Below are positions 1 to 6,817 of a stretch of 9,857 nt of DNA, piece by piece. The position numbers and the translations under genes were made by a program. Origin of the DNA: Burkholderiales bacterium (GTDB taxonomy: Bacteria > Pseudomonadota > Gammaproteobacteria > Burkholderiales > Burkholderiaceae); NCBI GenBank assembly GCA_947447845.1, contig CANFNO010000059.1, positions 1 through 9,857 on the forward strand. The letters run 5' to 3'. The notes under the pieces are model-generated. The model made no database searches and was not told where the DNA came from. It worked only from the letters and a program-made list of their open reading frames with translations. Each line of letters starts with the position of its first letter. Within the stretch, counting starts at the first letter, position 1.

Positions 1-2811
1 CGCGCCAACCGGCTCAATTACAACGTGATCGAAGGGCAGAACGACCGCTTCGGCATCATCGCCAGCGGCAAGGCGTTTAACGACACGCGCCAGGCTTTGC
101 TCGATCTGGGGCTGGATGACGCGACCTGCCAACGCATCGGCATCCGCCTGCACAAGGTCGGCGTGGTCTGGCCGTTGGAGGCCCAGCTGACGCGCGAATT
201 TGCCATCGGGCTGCAAGAAATTCTGGTGGTGGAGGAGAAGCGCCAGGTTATCGAATACCAGCTCAAAGAAGTGATCTACAACTGGCGCGCCGATGTGCGG
301 CCCACGGTCCTTGGCAAGTTTGAAGCGGTGGACACCGAGGATCGCTACGGTGCGGGTGGCGAATGGTCGGTGCCCAATCCGAGCGCCCACACGCTCTTGC
401 GTGCCAATGCCGACTTGAACCCGGCCATCATCGCGCGCGCCATCGCACGGCGCATCAAGAAGTTGGGGTTGGATGCCGACACCACGGCGCGCATCGACGC
501 GCAACTGGCGATTCTGCAGGCCAAAGAGCAGGCCATGCACGCGATCGAACTCACAAGCGGCAAAGGCCCGGAGCGCCAACCCTGGTTTTGCTCCGGCTGC
601 CCGCACAACACCTCGACCAAGGTGCCCGAGGGCTCGCGCGCCATGGCGGGCATTGGCTGCCATTTCATGACGGTCTGGATGGATCGCGCTACCGTGGGCT
701 TCACGCAAATGGGCGGCGAGGGCGTGCCCTGGGTGGGGCAACAACCCTTCAGCAACGACCAGCACATGTTCGCCAATCTGGGCGACGGCACTTACTTTCA
801 CAGCGGCCTGCTGGCGGTGCGCCAGAGCATCGCTGCGGGTGTGAACATCACCTACAAAATTCTTTATAACGACGCGGTAGCCATGACCGGCGGCCAGCAA
901 GTGGGCGAGCGCCCCGAAGGCCATAGCGTGGTGCAGATCGCGCAAAGCATGCGCGCCGAGGGTGCGCAAAAGATCACCATCGTCACCGATGAGCCGGAAA
1001 AATATGACGCGGTGAAGGGGCTGCCGGAGGGCATTGCCATCCAGCACCGTGACACGCTGGATGCGGTGCAGCGCGAGTTCCGCGAGATCAAAGGCACGAC
1101 CGTCATCATTTACGACCAGACCTGCGCCACCGAGAAGCGCCGCCGCCGCAAGCGCGGCACGCTGGTTGATCCGGCCCGCCGCGTGGTCATCAACGAACTG
1201 GTCTGCGAAGGCTGCGGAGACTGCGGCGTGCAAAGCAACTGCGTCAGCGTGGAGCCGCGGGAGACCGAGCTGGGCCGCAAGCGCCAGATCAACCAGAGCA
1301 GCTGCAACAAGGACCTGTCTTGTGTAAAGGGTTTTTGCCCGAGTTTTGTGACGGTGGAAGGTGGCAAGCTTAGGAAGCCCAAGGGCGCGGCGGGTACCAG
1401 CGCCGGTACTTCTCAGTCTGCGGCATTGCCCGATTTGCCAGCACCCGTGATTGCAGACCTGGCCAATGCACCCGGTGGCGTCTGGGGTGTGGTGGTGGCT
1501 GGTGTTGGCGGCACCGGCGTCATCACCATTGGCCAGTTGCTGGGCATGGCGGCGCATCTGGAGGGCAAAGGCATCGTCACCCAAGACGCTGGGGGTTTGG
1601 CGCAAAAGGGCGGCGCCACCTGGAGCCATGTGCTGATTGGCGAAACACAGGACAGCATTCGCACTACACGCGTGGGCATGGCCAGTGCCGACCTGATCAT
1701 TGGCTGCGATCCGATTGTGGTGGCGGGCAAGGAAACGCTCTCGCGCATGCGCAGCGGGCGCACCCATGTGGCGCTGAATTCCAACAGCACGCCGACAGCA
1801 GGATTTGTAAAGAACGCCGATTGGGTCAATCCAGGCGAGCAGTGTTTGCTGGACATCGCCCAAGTTGTCGGCCAGGACCATCTGGGCACGTTTGACGCGG
1901 ATGCGCTGGCCGTGCAGGTGCTGGGCGACGCCATTTACACCAACCCGATGATGCTGGGTTACGCCTGGCAAAAGGGCTGGGTCCCTTTGCAGCGCGCGTC
2001 CCTCATGCGCGCCATCGAACTCAATGCCGTGGCCGTGGATAACAACCGCACGGCCTTTGATTGGGGTTGTCGCGCGGCTGTCGACCCAGGCGCCGTGCAG
2101 CGCACGCTCAAACCCGCACAGGTCATTGCCTTCACGCCCCGCCGCAAGGCGGGCAAGGAGACGCTGGATGCGATGGTGCAGTTTCGTGTCGATTTCTTGA
2201 CCCAGTACCAGAACGCGGCCTATGCCGAACAGTACCGGGGTTTTGTGGACAAGGTGCGCGTGGCAGAGGCCGCATTGGGTGCTGCCGAATCAATGCCATT
2301 GAGCGAGGCCGTGGCCCGCTACCTGTTCAAGCTGATGGCCTACAAGGACGAATACGAGGTGGCCCGTCTGCATAGCGATGCAGGCTTTGCCGCGCAGGTG
2401 CAAGCCCGGTTTGAGGGCGACTACCAGCTTAACTACCACCTGGCTCCCCCCTTGTTTGCCAAACGCAATGAAAAGGGCGAGCTGCAAAAGCAGAAGTTTG
2501 GCGCCTGGATGGGCAGCGCGATGCACATGCTTGCCAAGCTGAAGTTTCTGCGAGGCAGCGCCTTGGACGTTTTCGGCCGCAGCGAAGAGCGACAGGCCGA
2601 ACGCGCCTTGATCACCGAATACCGCGAAGCCATCGAGGCCATGCTGCCCACGCTAAAGCCTGTCAATCGCGATGCCGCCACCGCCTTTGCCCGCGTCCCC
2701 GAGCAAATCCGCGGCTTCGGACATGTCAAGGCGCGGCACATGACTGCTGCCCGCCAACAATGGGCGCTGTTGCTGGAGAGGTATTTCCAGCCGCAGGTAC
2801 AACGGGCCTGA
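1..2811 (+). CDS. Indolepyruvate ferredoxin oxidoreductase, fused single-chain type (partial, 5' end outside window)
   Basis: Thiamine-diphosphate enzyme that oxidatively decarboxylates aryl-pyruvates (indolepyruvate, phenylpyruvate) to aryl-acetyl-CoA and passes electrons to a ferredoxin-type acceptor; cytoplasmic. The frame is open from nt 1, so the N-terminal part is missing; 936 codons are visible, and fused family members are usually about 1150-1200 residues. Counting the first window codon as 1: the end of the alpha-chain region; a TPP-binding domain with WFCSGCPHN (195-203) and GDG (261-263) followed by the ND pair at 290-291; a cysteine-rich ferredoxin-like module (C402, C405, C408, C414, C435, C441, C446); a gamma-type domain beginning AGVGGTGVIT near 500; and a long C-terminal region from about 725, as in the DUF6537 part of this family. 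The GTG at nt 25 is internal, not the start. The archaeal enzyme is split into IorA and IorB; this one is fused. The exact substrate cannot be read from the sequence. Confidence 0.94.
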   Translation, partial: RANRLNYNVIEGQNDRFGIIASGKAFNDTRQALLDLGLDDATCQRIGIRLHKVGVVWPLEAQLTREFAIGLQEILVVEEKRQVIEYQLKEVIYNWRADVRPTVLGKFEAVDTEDRYGAGGEWSVPNPSAHTLLRANADLNPAIIARAIARRIKKLGLDADTTARIDAQLAILQAKEQAMHAIELTSGKGPERQPWFCSGCPHNTSTKVPEGSRAMAGIGCHFMTVWMDRATVGFTQMGGEGVPWVGQQPFSNDQHMFANLGDGTYFHSGLLAVRQSIAAGVNITYKILYNDAVAMTGGQQVGERPEGHSVVQIAQSMRAEGAQKITIVTDEPEKYDAVKGLPEGIAIQHRDTLDAVQREFREIKGTTVIIYDQTCATEKRRRRKRGTLVDPARRVVINELVCEGCGDCGVQSNCVSVEPRETELGRKRQINQSSCNKDLSCVKGFCPSFVTVEGGKLRKPKGAAGTSAGTSQSAALPDLPAPVIADLANAPGGVWGVVVAGVGGTGVITIGQLLGMAAHLEGKGIVTQDAGGLAQKGGATWSHVLIGETQDSIRTTRVGMASADLIIGCDPIVVAGKETLSRMRSGRTHVALNSNSTPTAGFVKNADWVNPGEQCLLDIAQVVGQDHLGTFDADALAVQVLGDAIYTNPMMLGYAWQKGWVPLQRASLMRAIELNAVAVDNNRTAFDWGCRAAVDPGAVQRTLKPAQVIAFTPRRKAGKETLDAMVQFRVDFLTQYQNAAYAEQYRGFVDKVRVAEAALGAAESMPLSEAVARYLFKLMAYKDEYEVARLHSDAGFAAQVQARFEGDYQLNYHLAPPLFAKRNEKGELQKQKFGAWMGSAMHMLAKLKFLRGSALDVFGRSEERQAERALITEYREAIEAMLPTLKPVNRDAATAFARVPEQIRGFGHVKARHMTAARQQWALLLERYFQPQVQRA

Positions 2812-2816
2812 AGCGT

Positions 2817-3344
2817 TTGCGCATCACAACCGCTACACCCCAGGACGCCCAAGCCATCGCGCAGGTGCACGTCCTCGCCTGGCAAGGCGCCTACCAAACG
2901 CAACTGGCTCCGGAGTTTCTGGACGCACTTTCGGTGGATGAGCGCTCGGCCATGTGGAGCGCATGCGTCGCCCAGGGCGAGCCAGAGCTTCTGCTGTGCA
3001 GGCTTGCGGACCAGCTGTGCGGCTTTGTCGCGTTTGGCGCCTCGCGCGATGCAGATGCCGCGCCGGGCGTGGCCGAGATTCATTGCATCAATTTTGCACC
3101 AGCGTATTGGGCCAAAGGGATGGGTAAAAAGCTGATGGAAGCGGCGTGTGAACGCCTCCTTGCACATGGCTACCAGCATGCCACGCTGTGGGTCATTGCC
3201 GACAACGTACGAGCCTTGCGTTTTTACCGTTCCCTCGGCTTCGAAGAAGAAGCGGCTTCCTGCAAATCATTTGTGCTGGGTGGGCGCACCGTGCAGGAGG
3301 TTCGCTACGCCCGCGCTTTAGGCTCGACTGTCGTGAGCAATTGA
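2817..3344 (+). CDS. GNAT family N-acetyltransferase
   Basis: Predicted acetyl-CoA-dependent acetyltransferase of about 175 residues; substrate unknown. The fold signature is clear: first strand and helix RITTATPQDAQAIAQVH, then the acetyl-CoA pyrophosphate loop AKGMGKKL (residues 99-106, a K-G-x-G version of the usual Q/R-x-x-G-x-G/A), then N130-x-x-A-x-x-FY-x-x-x-GF (130-142), the standard GNAT motif B. I chose the TTG at 2817 because it places the start directly before the first strand, as in most GNATs, 5 nt after the upstream stop. No good Shine-Dalgarno sequence precedes it. The only upstream ATG in frame (2760) would overlap the oxidoreductase by 52 nt and add 19 unrelated residues. 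The tight spacing suggests co-transcription and perhaps translational coupling with the oxidoreductase. Family is sure; start is not. Confidence 0.85.
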   Translation: MRITTATPQDAQAIAQVHVLAWQGAYQTQLAPEFLDALSVDERSAMWSACVAQGEPELLLCRLADQLCGFVAFGASRDADAAPGVAEIHCINFAPAYWAKGMGKKLMEAACERLLAHGYQHATLWVIADNVRALRFYRSLGFEEEAASCKSFVLGGRTVQEVRYARALGSTVVSN

Positions 3345-3423
3345 AGAACTCCCTAACGCGGCCAAACTCCTGGGGGAAAACTGCGTGTTTCCACGATGGC
3401 GCGGGACACTTGACCGGTTTGCC

Positions 3424-3437
3424 AAGGCGTCCGCCTT
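3424..3437. repeat. Short inverted repeat in the yajC upstream region
   Basis: AAGGCG-TC-CGCCTT is a perfect 6-bp inverted repeat, readable in RNA as a 5-bp stem with a GTCC loop. No U-run follows it, so it does not look like an intrinsic terminator. It could be a protein-binding palindrome or chance in GC-rich DNA. Confidence 0.35.
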
Positions 3438-3500
3438 ATGCCCGCACAATGCCAGGGCTTCCGCTTGGGCCTTCCCGCCAGATGTGAAACGCCGCCCCCG

Positions 3501-3506
3501 TACAAT
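3501..3506 (+). promoter_or_regulatory. Candidate -10 box of the yajC-secDF promoter
   Basis: TACAAT matches the sigma-70 -10 consensus TATAAT at five of six positions and lies about 92 nt before the yajC start, in the only intergenic space that could hold an operon promoter. No convincing -35 hexamer is found 16-18 nt upstream (the bases there read near CCAGAT), so this rests on the -10 alone. Confidence 0.35.
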
Positions 3507-3520
3507 TGCAGGTTGACCCT

Positions 3521-3532
3521 CACCCCCGGGTG
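3521..3532 (+). repeat. CACCC/GGGTG inverted repeat in the yajC leader
   Basis: CACCC (3521-3525) can pair with GGGTG at 3528-3532, although the 2-nt loop is tight, or with a second GGGTG at 3556-3560, giving a larger loop. Both pairings lie downstream of the candidate -10 box and would therefore be in the mRNA leader. Function unknown. Confidence 0.25.
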
Positions 3533-3586
3533 CGCTCCGTCGTGGGCCTCCGGCAGGGTGGTTTTGTCCCGTTTTTCCCTATTTGT

Positions 3587-3590
3587 GGAG
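3587..3590 (+). promoter_or_regulatory. Ribosome binding site deciding the yajC start
   Basis: GGAG lies 7 nt before the GTG at 3598, ideal spacing. It overlaps the reading frame that begins at the alternative TTG (3583), and it supports the GTG as the true yajC start. Confidence 0.7.
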
Positions 3591-3597
3591 TTTGCCT

Positions 3598-3930
3598 GTG
3601 TTCATTTCTTCTGCCTTTGCCCAAACCGCCCCCGCTGCCGCCGCTGGCGGCGACATGCAATCCACTCTAATGAGCATGCTTCCGTTGGTGCTGATGTTTG
3701 TAGTGCTGTATTTCGTCATGATCCGTCCCCAGATGAAGAAGCAAAAGGAAGCCAAGGCCATGATCGATGCGCTGGCCAAGGGTGACGAAGTGGTCACCGT
3801 AGGCGGCATGCTGGGCAAAGTCACCAAGCTCAATGACAACAGCCTGAGCCTGGAAGTTGCCAACGGCGTGGAAGTGCAAATTCAGCGCAACGCCGTGGTG
3901 CAAGTGCTGCCCAAAGGTTCCATCAAGTAA
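3598..3930 (+). CDS. yajC: Sec translocon accessory protein YajC
   Basis: Small single-span inner-membrane protein of 110 residues that associates with SecD and SecF and through them with SecYEG; its exact contribution to export is modest and not fully settled. Visible: a short N-terminal segment (FISSAFAQTAP, then an Ala/Gly-rich stretch), one hydrophobic span at about residues 24-42, the family hallmark MIRPQMKKQKE immediately after it, and a small cytoplasmic beta-rich domain with GDEVVTVGGMLGKV. The start is the GTG at 3598, preceded by GGAG at good spacing; related proteins begin at the same place with MFISSAFAQ. The TTG at 3583 is an unlikely alternative. It is first in the yajC-secD-secF operon; secD follows after 27 nt. 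The tgt gene, which commonly precedes yajC, is not here. Confidence 0.96.
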   Translation: MFISSAFAQTAPAAAAGGDMQSTLMSMLPLVLMFVVLYFVMIRPQMKKQKEAKAMIDALAKGDEVVTVGGMLGKVTKLNDNSLSLEVANGVEVQIQRNAVVQVLPKGSIK

Positions 3931-3957
3931 TCTCCCTCAACTTACTCTGGCGCGATC

Positions 3958-5847
3958 ATGAACCGTTACCCGGTATGGAAATACGCGATCATCCTGATCG
4001 CGCTGTTGGTGGGTGGGCTGTATGCCTTGCCCAATTTGTTTGGTGAATCCCCGGCGGTGCAGGTCTCTGTAGCCAAGGCTGGCATGCGGTTGGAAACTGC
4101 GTCACTTACCCGTGTGGAAGACGCGCTTAAGGCCGCAGGCTTGACGCCCGATGCACTGGCGTTGGATGGCAGTTCCATCAAGGCGCGCTTTTCCAATACC
4201 GATACGCAGCTAAAGGCCAAGGACGCGATCCAGAAGGCTTTGAATCCGGATCCGGCCGAACCCTCTTACGTGGTTGCGCTGAACCTGATTACGCGCTCGC
4301 CGGCTTGGCTCTCTGCCTTGCATGCGTCACCCATGTACCTGGGTTTGGATTTGCGCGGTGGCGTGCACTTTATGCTGCAGGTGGACATGCAGGCAGCGCT
4401 TTCAAAGCGCGCCGAGTCGCTGGCCGGTGATATCCGCACCACGCTGCGCGAAAAGAACGTGCGCCACAGCGGTATCAGCCGTGTTGCCCAGACCGTTGAG
4501 ATCAAGTTCACTGACACGGCGGCCCTGGACGCAGCCAAGGCCATCATTCAGGACCAGTTTCCCGAGCTGATCAGCAGCGCCTCGCCGGATGGCACCGAGT
4601 TCAAGCTGGTGGCGGTCATCAACCCGGTGGCCGGTCGCAAGATCCAGGAACAGGCGCTCAAGCAGAACATCACCACCCTGCACAACCGGATCAACGAGTT
4701 AGGCGTTGCCGAGCCGGTGATTCAGCAGCAGGGTCTGGACCGCATCGTGGTGCAGTTGCCCGGTGTACAGGACACGGCCAAGGCCAAGGACATTCTGGGT
4801 CGTACTGCGACGCTGGAAATCCGAATGGTCGAAGAAAGCGCCGAAGCGCGTGCTGCCGAGACCGGCGCCGGCCCTGTGCCCTTTGGCGCCGAACGCTTTT
4901 TGGAGCGCAATGGCCAGGCCGTCATCGTCAAGAAGCAGGTCATCCTGACGGGCGACAACCTGACCGATGCCCAGCCTGGTTTCGATAACCAGACTCAGGA
5001 AGCCGCTGTGCACCTGACGTTGGACGCCAAGGGCGCGCGCATCTTCCGCGATGTCACGCGCGAGAGCATTGGCAAGCGCATGGCGATTCTGTTGTTTGAA
5101 AAAGGCAAGGGCGAGGTGGTGACTGCGCCGGTCATCCGTTCCGAAATCGGTGGCGGCCGCGTGCAAATTTCCGGCCGCATGACCACCATGGAAGCCGCAG
5201 ATACCGCCCTATTGCTGCGCGCCGGGTCGCTTGCTGCACCGATGGAAATCATCGAAGAGCGCACCATCGGCCCGAGCCTGGGTGCCGAGAACATTGCCAA
5301 GGGCTTTAACAGCGTGACCTGGGGCTTTGTTGGCGTGACGCTTTTCATGTGCATTTACTACGTGCTGTTTGGTGTGATCTCCAGCGTGGCATTGGCGTTC
5401 AACCTTTTGTTGCTGGTGGCCGTGTTGTCTATGCTGCAAGCCACGCTGACGTTGCCGGGTATGGCGGCCATGGCATTGGTGCTGGGTATGGCGATTGACG
5501 CCAACGTGCTGATCAACGAGCGTGTGCGCGAAGAACTGCGCAACGGGGCGTCCCCGCAGGCGGCCATTCATGCCGGTTACGACCGCGCCTGGGCCACCAT
5601 CATCGACTCTAACGTCACCACATTGATTGCCGGTCTGGCGCTGCTCGCCTTTGGCTCAGGCCCTGTGCGTGGCTTTGCCGTGGTGCACTGCCTGGGCATC
5701 TTGACCAGCATGTTTTCTGGCGTATTCTTCTCACGCGGCGTGGTTAATCTCTGGTACGGTCGGCAGAAGAAACTCAAGGGTGTTTCCATCGGCACGGTCT
5801 GGCGTCCGGACGGCGATCAAGTCAGCACAGGCCAACAGGGAAGATAA
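3958..5847 (+). CDS. secD: Protein translocase subunit SecD
   Basis: RND-like inner-membrane subunit that, with SecF, uses the proton motive force to complete translocation of proteins emerging from SecYEG on the periplasmic side. The 629 residues match the usual length for proteobacterial SecD. Seen: N-terminal membrane span (about 7-25); the conserved LGLDLRGGVHFML motif (128-140) opening the periplasmic P1 domain; the DRIVVQLPGVQD segment in P1; then five C-terminal membrane spans from about 454 to 606, including the GMAIDANVLINERVREEL motif (about 510-527), whose Asp lies in the conserved proton-pathway region, and GYDRAWATIIDSNVTTLIA. The start is an ATG just before the first span; there is no clear Shine-Dalgarno sequence in the 27 nt after yajC, so translational coupling is possible. 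secF follows after 3 nt. Confidence 0.98.
   Translation: MNRYPVWKYAIILIALLVGGLYALPNLFGESPAVQVSVAKAGMRLETASLTRVEDALKAAGLTPDALALDGSSIKARFSNTDTQLKAKDAIQKALNPDPAEPSYVVALNLITRSPAWLSALHASPMYLGLDLRGGVHFMLQVDMQAALSKRAESLAGDIRTTLREKNVRHSGISRVAQTVEIKFTDTAALDAAKAIIQDQFPELISSASPDGTEFKLVAVINPVAGRKIQEQALKQNITTLHNRINELGVAEPVIQQQGLDRIVVQLPGVQDTAKAKDILGRTATLEIRMVEESAEARAAETGAGPVPFGAERFLERNGQAVIVKKQVILTGDNLTDAQPGFDNQTQEAAVHLTLDAKGARIFRDVTRESIGKRMAILLFEKGKGEVVTAPVIRSEIGGGRVQISGRMTTMEAADTALLLRAGSLAAPMEIIEERTIGPSLGAENIAKGFNSVTWGFVGVTLFMCIYYVLFGVISSVALAFNLLLLVAVLSMLQATLTLPGMAAMALVLGMAIDANVLINERVREELRNGASPQAAIHAGYDRAWATIIDSNVTTLIAGLALLAFGSGPVRGFAVVHCLGILTSMFSGVFFSRGVVNLWYGRQKKLKGVSIGTVWRPDGDQVSTGQQGR
5837..5843 (+). 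promoter_or_regulatory. secF ribosome binding site inside the secD end
   Basis: AGGGAAG lies in the last codons of secD, 7 nt before the secF ATG and just before the secD TAA. This placement suggests secF translation is coupled to secD, which would help keep the two subunits in balance. Confidence 0.7.
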
Positions 5848-5850
5848 AAA

Positions 5851-6804
5851 ATGGAATTTTTCAAAATTCGTCGTGATATTCCGTTCATGCGGAATGCGTT
5901 GTTGTTCAACGCCATTTCCGGCCTGACCTTTCTGGCCGCTGTTTTCTTCCTCTTCTCGCGCGGACTTCACCTTTCGGTGGAGTTCACGGGCGGTACGTTG
6001 ATGGAGGTGAGTTACTCTCAACCCGTCGACCTGAACACCATCCGCAGCACAGTGGATGCCCTGGGCATCAATGATGTGCAGGTGCAGAACTTCGGCACGG
6101 CGCAGGATGTGCTGATCCGAATGCCGGTGCAAAAGGGAAACAGCTCGGCCCAGCAGAGTGAAAAAGTGTTGAGCGCGCTCAAGGCAGCGGATGCTTCCGT
6201 CACCCTGCGCCGCACCGAATTCGTTGGTCCCCAGGTGGGTGACGAGTTGGCGGCCGATGGCCTCAAGGCTTTGGCTTGCGTGGTGGCCGGCATCATGCTG
6301 TATTTGGCGATCCGCTTTGAGTGGAAGTTTGCCGTGGCGGCGATCATCGCCAACTTGCACGACGTGATCATCATCCTGGGCTTCTTTGCCTTCTTCCAGT
6401 GGGAGTTTTCGTTACCGGTGCTGGCTGCGGTGTTGGCCGTGTTGGGGTATTCGGTGAATGAATCGGTGGTTATTTTTGACCGGATTCGCGAGAACTTTCG
6501 CCGCTATCGCAAGCTCAATACGCACGAGATCATCGACAACGCCATCACCTCCACCATCAGTCGCACCATCATCACCCACGGCTGTACTCAGCTCATGGTG
6601 TTGTCCATGCTGCTTTTTGGCGGTGCCACGTTGCATTACTTTGCCTTGGCGCTAACTATTGGTATTTTGTTCGGTATTTACTCTTCGGTTTTTGTGGCGG
6701 CTGCGATCGCCATGTGGCTGGGAATTAAGCGCGAAGACCTGATCAAGGGCGGCACCAAAAAAGAAGAAGACCCCAACGACCCGAACGCAGGTGCCACCGT
6801 TTAA
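5851..6804 (+). CDS. secF: Protein translocase subunit SecF
   Basis: Partner of SecD in the proton-driven export motor; 317 residues, close to E. coli SecF. Visible: first membrane span (about 15-38), the D1-type motif LSVEFTGGTLMEV (about 41-53), a short periplasmic domain, then five membrane spans from about 135 onward. They contain the paired SecD/SecF signature AVLGYSVNESVVIFDRIREN and the segment TISRTIITHGCTQLMVLSML near the end. The protein ends in a charged, probably cytoplasmic tail rich in Lys, Glu and Asp. The start is an ATG with a good AGGGAAG site, 3 nt after the secD stop. In some bacteria secD and secF are fused; here they are separate. The next gene starts 13 nt downstream with no terminator between, so read-through into it is likely. 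Confidence 0.98.
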   Translation: MEFFKIRRDIPFMRNALLFNAISGLTFLAAVFFLFSRGLHLSVEFTGGTLMEVSYSQPVDLNTIRSTVDALGINDVQVQNFGTAQDVLIRMPVQKGNSSAQQSEKVLSALKAADASVTLRRTEFVGPQVGDELAADGLKALACVVAGIMLYLAIRFEWKFAVAAIIANLHDVIIILGFFAFFQWEFSLPVLAAVLAVLGYSVNESVVIFDRIRENFRRYRKLNTHEIIDNAITSTISRTIITHGCTQLMVLSMLLFGGATLHYFALALTIGILFGIYSSVFVAAAIAMWLGIKREDLIKGGTKKEEDPNDPNAGATV

Positions 6805-6817
6805 TATCTAGCCCACC

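Larger units (their letters stand above)
3345..3597 (+). other. Non-coding leader between the GNAT gene and yajC
   Basis: This is the only sizeable non-coding gap in the window (253 nt). It probably carries the promoter and 5' leader of the yajC-secD-secF operon. It holds a TACAAT box at 3501-3506, an inverted repeat at 3424-3437, a CACCC/GGGTG inverted repeat at 3521-3532, and a T-rich stretch (3561-3583) just before the yajC ribosome binding site. Open frames crossing it do not resemble any protein I know. I see no tRNA or recognised riboswitch, and no hairpin followed by a clear U-tract that would mark the end of the upstream operon. Confidence 0.6.

Noticed and set aside
2433..3179. 248-residue open frame on the - strand across the oxidoreductase/GNAT junction
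   Set aside because: It overlaps two clear + strand genes, its sequence is rich in Arg/Ala/Cys/Ser as typical of antisense frames in GC-rich DNA, and it resembles no family.
3356..3396. Terminator behind the GNAT gene (GGAAAAC...GTTTCC)
   Set aside because: The stem is short, needs a bulge and has no U-tract after it.
3410..3441. TTGACC (3410-3415) with TTATGC (3436-3441) as a promoter
   Set aside because: The spacer would be 20 nt and the -10 is poor; the TACAAT at 3501 is better, though also unproven.
3438..3785. Open + frame across the yajC leader into yajC
   Set aside because: It overlaps yajC in another frame, is Arg/Cys/Pro-rich and has no family features.
5731..6360. 209-residue open frame on the - strand over secD/secF
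   Set aside because: It is antisense to the well-supported secD and secF genes, with a His/Gln-rich composition typical of antisense shadows.
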